A stretch of DNA of 19,531 nucleotides from Glomus cerebriforme (taxonomy: Eukaryota; Glomeromycota; Glomeromycetes; Glomerales; Glomeraceae). The notes below the pieces were generated by a model. The model was not told the DNA's origin. It made no database searches and was given only the letters and a program-made list of their open reading frames with translations. The stretch lies in the NCBI GenBank assembly GCA_003550305.1, contig QKYT01000589.1:40038-59568 (forward strand), given 5' to 3'. The position numbers and the translations under genes are program-made. Positions 17,530 through 19,531 of the stretch are shown here, one piece after another. Every line of letters starts with the position of its first letter. Positions within the stretch are counted from its first letter, which is position 1.

Positions 17530-19531
17530 TTAAATGATTCTTGTGAAGAGTACTTGATTGTTCATAAATTGCGTCGGATTTCTATTCTTAAATTCCGATT
17601 ATGTATCGTCAATACCAAAGATGAAGCAGTGAAAATCTAGTTGTAAGCATAATTGACTTTGATTTCTTCATGATTTATTGATCTTTTTCATTAATTGATG
17701 AATATCACTCGTTAAAGTATATTTGACCACAAGTTGGGAGATGGTCAAAAAGTGAAGCCTCAAATTTACCGATTATAAGTGTATAGTGACATTGTTTATA
17801 GCCTGTATATATAATGGAAGAATTCCTATTATAAATTAAATTGCATTTGTGTTNTGTTAATCAAATAATAAATAAATAAAATAACAAACTTACGTTTTAT
17901 AGACTAAACATGCTTTTCTCTGAAATTCACCATGAACTGATTCAGTACTATTATTTTATCATTCACAGCGAAAGTAACAAAGCTTATGAACTCTATAATT
18001 TTTTTAATTGGTGAATCCATTATGGTAACTTTGAGACGTCCAACATCAAGAATAAAGCATAATCACTCGCTTGCTACCATGTAATCATCTAACTTATTAA
18101 AAAAAATTTTAGATATTGTATTAAAAAGAAAAGAAATATATGTTTCAGTAATATAAATAAATAAATAAGTTATAAATTACTTTCTGATTCTTGAGCCACT
18201 AGTTCATTAGAGTTCAACGCATTCCTTTCTCGTGATTTGTGTCATTACGGTCTTCTAATTCTAACCCAGGAAGATATTTGTATAGAGATCACGTAAGCTT
18301 GTAATACATATCTAATGAGCGAATCTAATGAGTGAATCCAACGTGAGTGAGGAAATCTGTACATTGGTAATTCACAGGCGCCACTTATAACATATAAAAG
18401 TAAGAATTTTAGATAAGCTACCTTGAAATAAGAATTTAATCAAATATTACATATATTCTTAATAATGACGTTTAACAATTAAAAATTTACCTTACGAAAA
18501 TCACCACTCATTATCATTAGTTGGCAGCTTTGTTGGAAGATTTAATAACTTACTCAGTTATGAGGAAATAGATTGAATAAAAGTTTTTGTGACATCAACG
18601 TCTGAAATTTTCTTCCTATATTTGAAATTATAAGAAAAAATGTTAAAATATAAATATGTACTGTATATAGAAACTATGAACATTCAGAATTAAAACGTAT
18701 ATAAAATGAATATCTTGTACAGACATCNGATTATTTGNTTTACATAAGCATTTAACGACGTATCTAATACCTTTGCTCTGTTTGATCAGAAGGCGTGTCC
18801 TATAATAAATTATCTAATTAGTTTGAAATGTAAATTAACACATTCTCATATAAAATCATAAATTGAGATTTACCAAGTACGCAATATAGCGAGAGACTTT
18901 TGTAATTGAGAATTTATTACAAATGATTCCTGACACCAGTAGTCTGTCATTCAACAAAGAACTAATCCAGACGTCAATATTACACTAGAGTTGGAGAAAG
19001 GATACCATGAAAAATTCTTTAATTACCATATCATTAAGATCACTACGGCTTTCTTTAATAACCAATTTGCTTCTAAAAATTAGTGAGATCTGGACAAATT
19101 AAAAAAAAAAATTTAATTTGTCTATGTTTTCATAGCCATCATGAGATGGATAGTAATCAGTAAGGAGAATTCTTGGACGTAGGAAGAAGGGACGAATTTT
19201 TATTAAGATTAAATCTTCAATTTCGTGAATATTTTCAAAAAATTTTCGTGATGCTTGAAATAATAGCGAGGGTGGCAGCAGTTAAAAAATGGAATTATTC
19301 AATATCATTCTCTTTAATGAAGATATCCTTTTAGTACTTCGGACATCAGATTATTTATATTATATGATTAATGCATCGGAGTTTATGGATTAAGAAAATT
19401 AACTTTGATAATTACATTACGAAATTCTTACCATTTTGACAATTTAGATTGATTTTCTTAATAATTTCTCAAATTATGGTTCTCCTTTAAGAACCAGTGT
19501 TCGGAAATGACCTGGTCATTTGACCATTTTT
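17530..19531 (-). pseudogene. Multi-exon host-type gene, decayed, 5' end off the window
   Basis: Seven exons can be followed on the minus strand: A 19432-19531 (partial), B 18874-19336, C 18771-18799, D 18496-18615, E 18181-18417, F 17894-18092, G about 17530-17802. Introns have GT and AG ends, are 74-155 bp long, and keep phase at each junction I could test; the clearest is B-C-D, where RYIAYLDTPSDQTEQRKKIS reads straight across two introns. Protein-like segments include FFENIHEIEDLILIKIRPFF, LCFILDVGRLKVTI, FVTFAVNDKIIVLNQFM and GKFEASLFDHLPTCGQIYF. In-frame stops occur in A (1), B (3), D (2), E (several), F (2) and G (at least 1), with frameshifts in E and G, so it cannot make a full product. 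N bases at 17855, 18728 and 18738 lie in introns. I do not recognise the family; the long hydrophobic/charged character suggests a large cytoplasmic or membrane-associated protein. Confidence 0.65.

Noticed and set aside
17530..19531. Naming the multi-exon pseudogene as a VPS13-like or karyopherin-like protein
   Set aside because: Short stretches seemed reminiscent, but no diagnostic motif could be placed, so no family name is given.

Overview
The window is a very AT-rich eukaryotic contig with scattered N bases. I infer a Glomeromycotina fungus (Rhizophagus type). The evidence is short GT-AG introns of roughly 74-155 bp, no bacterial gene layout, and decayed Helitron, LINE, hAT and Tc1 copies of the kind that fill such genomes. 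The species is an inference; no marker gene or rRNA is present.

Layout. A minus-strand exon fragment (1-168) runs off the left edge. It faces an AT-rich spacer and the only long intact gene, a plus-strand 230-aa orphan (970-1662). From about 2.1 to 14.3 kb the window is a graveyard of transposable elements. In order these are: a LINE ORF2 RNase H tail (2196-2955, +); copy 1 of a long dispersed repeat (2905-3490); a Helitron remnant on the minus strand, with its 3' end at 3680 and its Rep/Pif1 helicase at 4683-6925; a BED zinc-finger (hAT-type) fragment flush against it (6926-7247, -); a LINE reverse-transcriptase remnant (8700-9330, -); a CATAGC-type minisatellite (9784-9896); a complete but dead Tc1/mariner element (10457-11762) with 32-bp terminal inverted repeats and TA flanks; an unnamed repeat-family protein fossil (12017-12480, -); a fold-back repeat (12812-13185); a hAT transposase C-terminal fossil (about 13540-14010, -); and a 219-bp hAT-type miniature element (14051-14269) with a near-perfect 8-bp target duplication.

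From 14.9 to 16.3 kb lies an unclassified element-like unit: a 138-bp-period tandem duplication, two short ORFs, and copy 2 of the dispersed repeat. The right end (about 17.5-19.5 kb, -) holds a multi-exon protein gene. Its reading frame can be followed through at least seven exons across phase-matched introns, but it carries many in-frame stops. A small spliced ORF (17231-17443, -) may be its last exon or a separate gene.

Working together. There is no operon or pathway. The host content is the 230-aa orphan, the left-edge exon and the decayed right-hand gene; the rest is layered transposon insertion and decay. Many differences between repeat arms are C/T or G/A transitions, as expected from cytosine deamination. 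No new defence or mobile system was found. The most informative items are the multi-exon pseudogene, the fold-back repeat, the hAT miniature element, the Helitron/BED junction and the unclassified repeated unit.
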